Assembly (NCBI GenBank): GCA_964475385.1
Contig: CAYYWV010000122.1
Location: 1-6,637 of the forward strand
DNA from: CAYYWV01 sp964475385
GTDB lineage: Bacteria > Pseudomonadota > Alphaproteobacteria > JAAXGF01
DNA: 6,637 bases
Direction of reading: 5' to 3'
This document shows, piece after piece, positions 5,739-6,637 of the stretch. The stretch's first letter is position 1. Each line of letters begins with the position of its first letter. The position numbers and the translations under genes were made by a program. The notes beneath the pieces were generated by a model. The model did not search any database. It was given only the letters and a program-made list of their open reading frames with translations, and was not told where the DNA came from.

Positions 5739-6637
5739 ATGCCAAACCCCCTGACCATGGCCGCGTCTCAGCTCTCGGTGGGACTCGACCGCGACATCGT
5801 CGATCGGGCCGTCTACGAGCGCGCCGTCGCCCGTTTCCGCGAAGGCGGAATCCGCCTGCCCAGGCTTTCCGATCTCGCCGAGCCTTCCGCTCTTGCGGCC
5901 CGTCTCGGCCCGCGGCTCGGCGCGGTCGACCCGGATACGCCCGATCCGCTGAACCTGTTTCGAGTCCACTGGCACAACGCCGACGACCGGCGGTCCTTCG
6001 CGCCCGCGCCCGCGCATCTCGTGTTGCCCGAGGCGTTGACCGGGGTCGCCGCGCCGATCGTTATCGCGCTCGGCAACCGCTTTCCCATGATCCGCGCGCA
6101 CAAGGTGCTCGCCGCCTACGGCTGCCTGATGCCGCGGCTGGTCACCGGGCGATTCGATCCCGAACGCCACCGGGCGGTTTGGCCATCGACCGGCAACTAC
6201 TGCCGCGGCGGAGTCGCGATCTCGCGCATTCTCGGCTGCCGCGGGGTGGCGGTGCTGCCCGAAGGCATGAGCCGGGAGCGCTTCCAATGGCTGGAGCGCT
6301 GGGTGTCCGATCCGGCCGACATCGTGCGGACCCCGGGTTCGGAGAGCAATGTCAAGGAGATCTACGACGCCTGCCATGCGCTCGCGCGCGATCCCGCGAA
6401 CGTCATCCTCAACCAGTTCAGCGAGTTCGGAAACTACATCGCTCACCGCACGGTGACCGGGCCGGCGCTCGAGCGCGCGCTTGAGGCGGCGCGCGGCGCG
6501 CGGCCTATGCGGGCTGCGGCCTTCGTCGCCGCCTCTGGTTCGGCCGGTACGCTTGCCGCCGGCGATTATCTCAAGAAGCGGTTGGGCGCGGCGATCTGCG
6601 TGGTCGAGGCGCTCGAATGCCCGACCCTTCTCTACAA
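5739..6637 (+). CDS. Cysteine-synthase-like PLP enzyme, C-terminus outside window
   Basis: The first 299 codons of a fold-type II PLP enzyme; the gene continues past the window. Residues about 105-299 align motif by motif with O-acetylserine sulfhydrylase (CysK). GNRFPMIRAHKVLAAYG (112-128) places Lys122 at the Schiff-base lysine. STGNYCRGG (150-158) stands where CysK has TSGNTG. LPEGMSRERFQWLE (173-186), NQFSEFGNYIAH (225-236) and TGPALE (240-245) follow, then the phosphate loop ASGSAGT (265-271) and VEALECP (289-295). About 100 residues come before the core, more than in CysK. Similar proteins are usually annotated only as PLP-dependent or cysteine-synthase family, with no defined reaction. 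Beta-elimination or beta-replacement on a 3-substituted alanine is the likely chemistry (inference). It follows dpaL by 20 nt in the same operon, so the two may handle the same or consecutive substrates. Confidence 0.85.
   Translation, partial: MPNPLTMAASQLSVGLDRDIVDRAVYERAVARFREGGIRLPRLSDLAEPSALAARLGPRLGAVDPDTPDPLNLFRVHWHNADDRRSFAPAPAHLVLPEALTGVAAPIVIALGNRFPMIRAHKVLAAYGCLMPRLVTGRFDPERHRAVWPSTGNYCRGGVAISRILGCRGVAVLPEGMSRERFQWLERWVSDPADIVRTPGSESNVKEIYDACHALARDPANVILNQFSEFGNYIAHRTVTGPALERALEAARGARPMRAAAFVAASGSAGTLAAGDYLKKRLGAAICVVEALECPTLLY

Noticed and set aside
4444..5745. A 433-codon open frame on the minus strand opposite dpaL
   Set aside because: The translation is rich in Arg, Gly, Ala and Asp and has no motif. 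It mirrors the codon pattern of the real gene on the other strand.
5658..6446. A 262-codon open frame on the minus strand opposite the CysK-like gene
   Set aside because: It is antisense to a motif-rich PLP enzyme, and its own translation shows no domain.

Overview
The window is about 6.6 kb of very GC-rich, densely coding bacterial DNA. The base composition, the codon use and the pairing of a family-4 glycosyltransferase with an amylo-alpha-1,6-glucosidase fit an alphaproteobacterium. This placement is an inference: no rRNA or other marker gene is present, and I cannot name a genus. I see no mobile element, phage gene, CRISPR array, tRNA or rRNA.

The left two thirds (1-4326) is read on the minus strand. 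In transcription order it holds a YbhB/YbcL-type PEBP-family protein (3691-4326), a 216-bp gap with a perfect hairpin and a candidate promoter, a family-4 glycosyltransferase (2428-3474), a glycogen-debranching-type amylo-alpha-1,6-glucosidase (216-2414, starting 13 nt after the glycosyltransferase stop), and a small one-helix membrane protein cut off by the window's left edge (1-142). The glycosyltransferase and the glucosidase look like one operon acting on an alpha-glucan or related carbohydrate. No glgA, glgB, glgC or trehalose gene lies within the window.

A 153-bp divergent gap (4327-4479) separates this block from a plus-strand operon. That operon has two genes for fold-type II pyridoxal-phosphate (PLP) enzymes: a diaminopropionate ammonia-lyase homologue (dpaL/ygeX type, 4480-5718) and, 20 nt later behind a strong Shine-Dalgarno sequence, a cysteine-synthase-like enzyme of uncertain reaction that runs off the right edge (5739-6637). 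The likely theme is breakdown or conversion of an amino-substituted amino acid. The partner of the lyase, and a change in the loop after its conserved Asp, are the parts most worth pursuing.

Most of the window is ordinary chromosomal metabolism. I found no convincing evidence of a wholly new system. The best lead is the PLP enzyme pair and what lies beyond position 6637.
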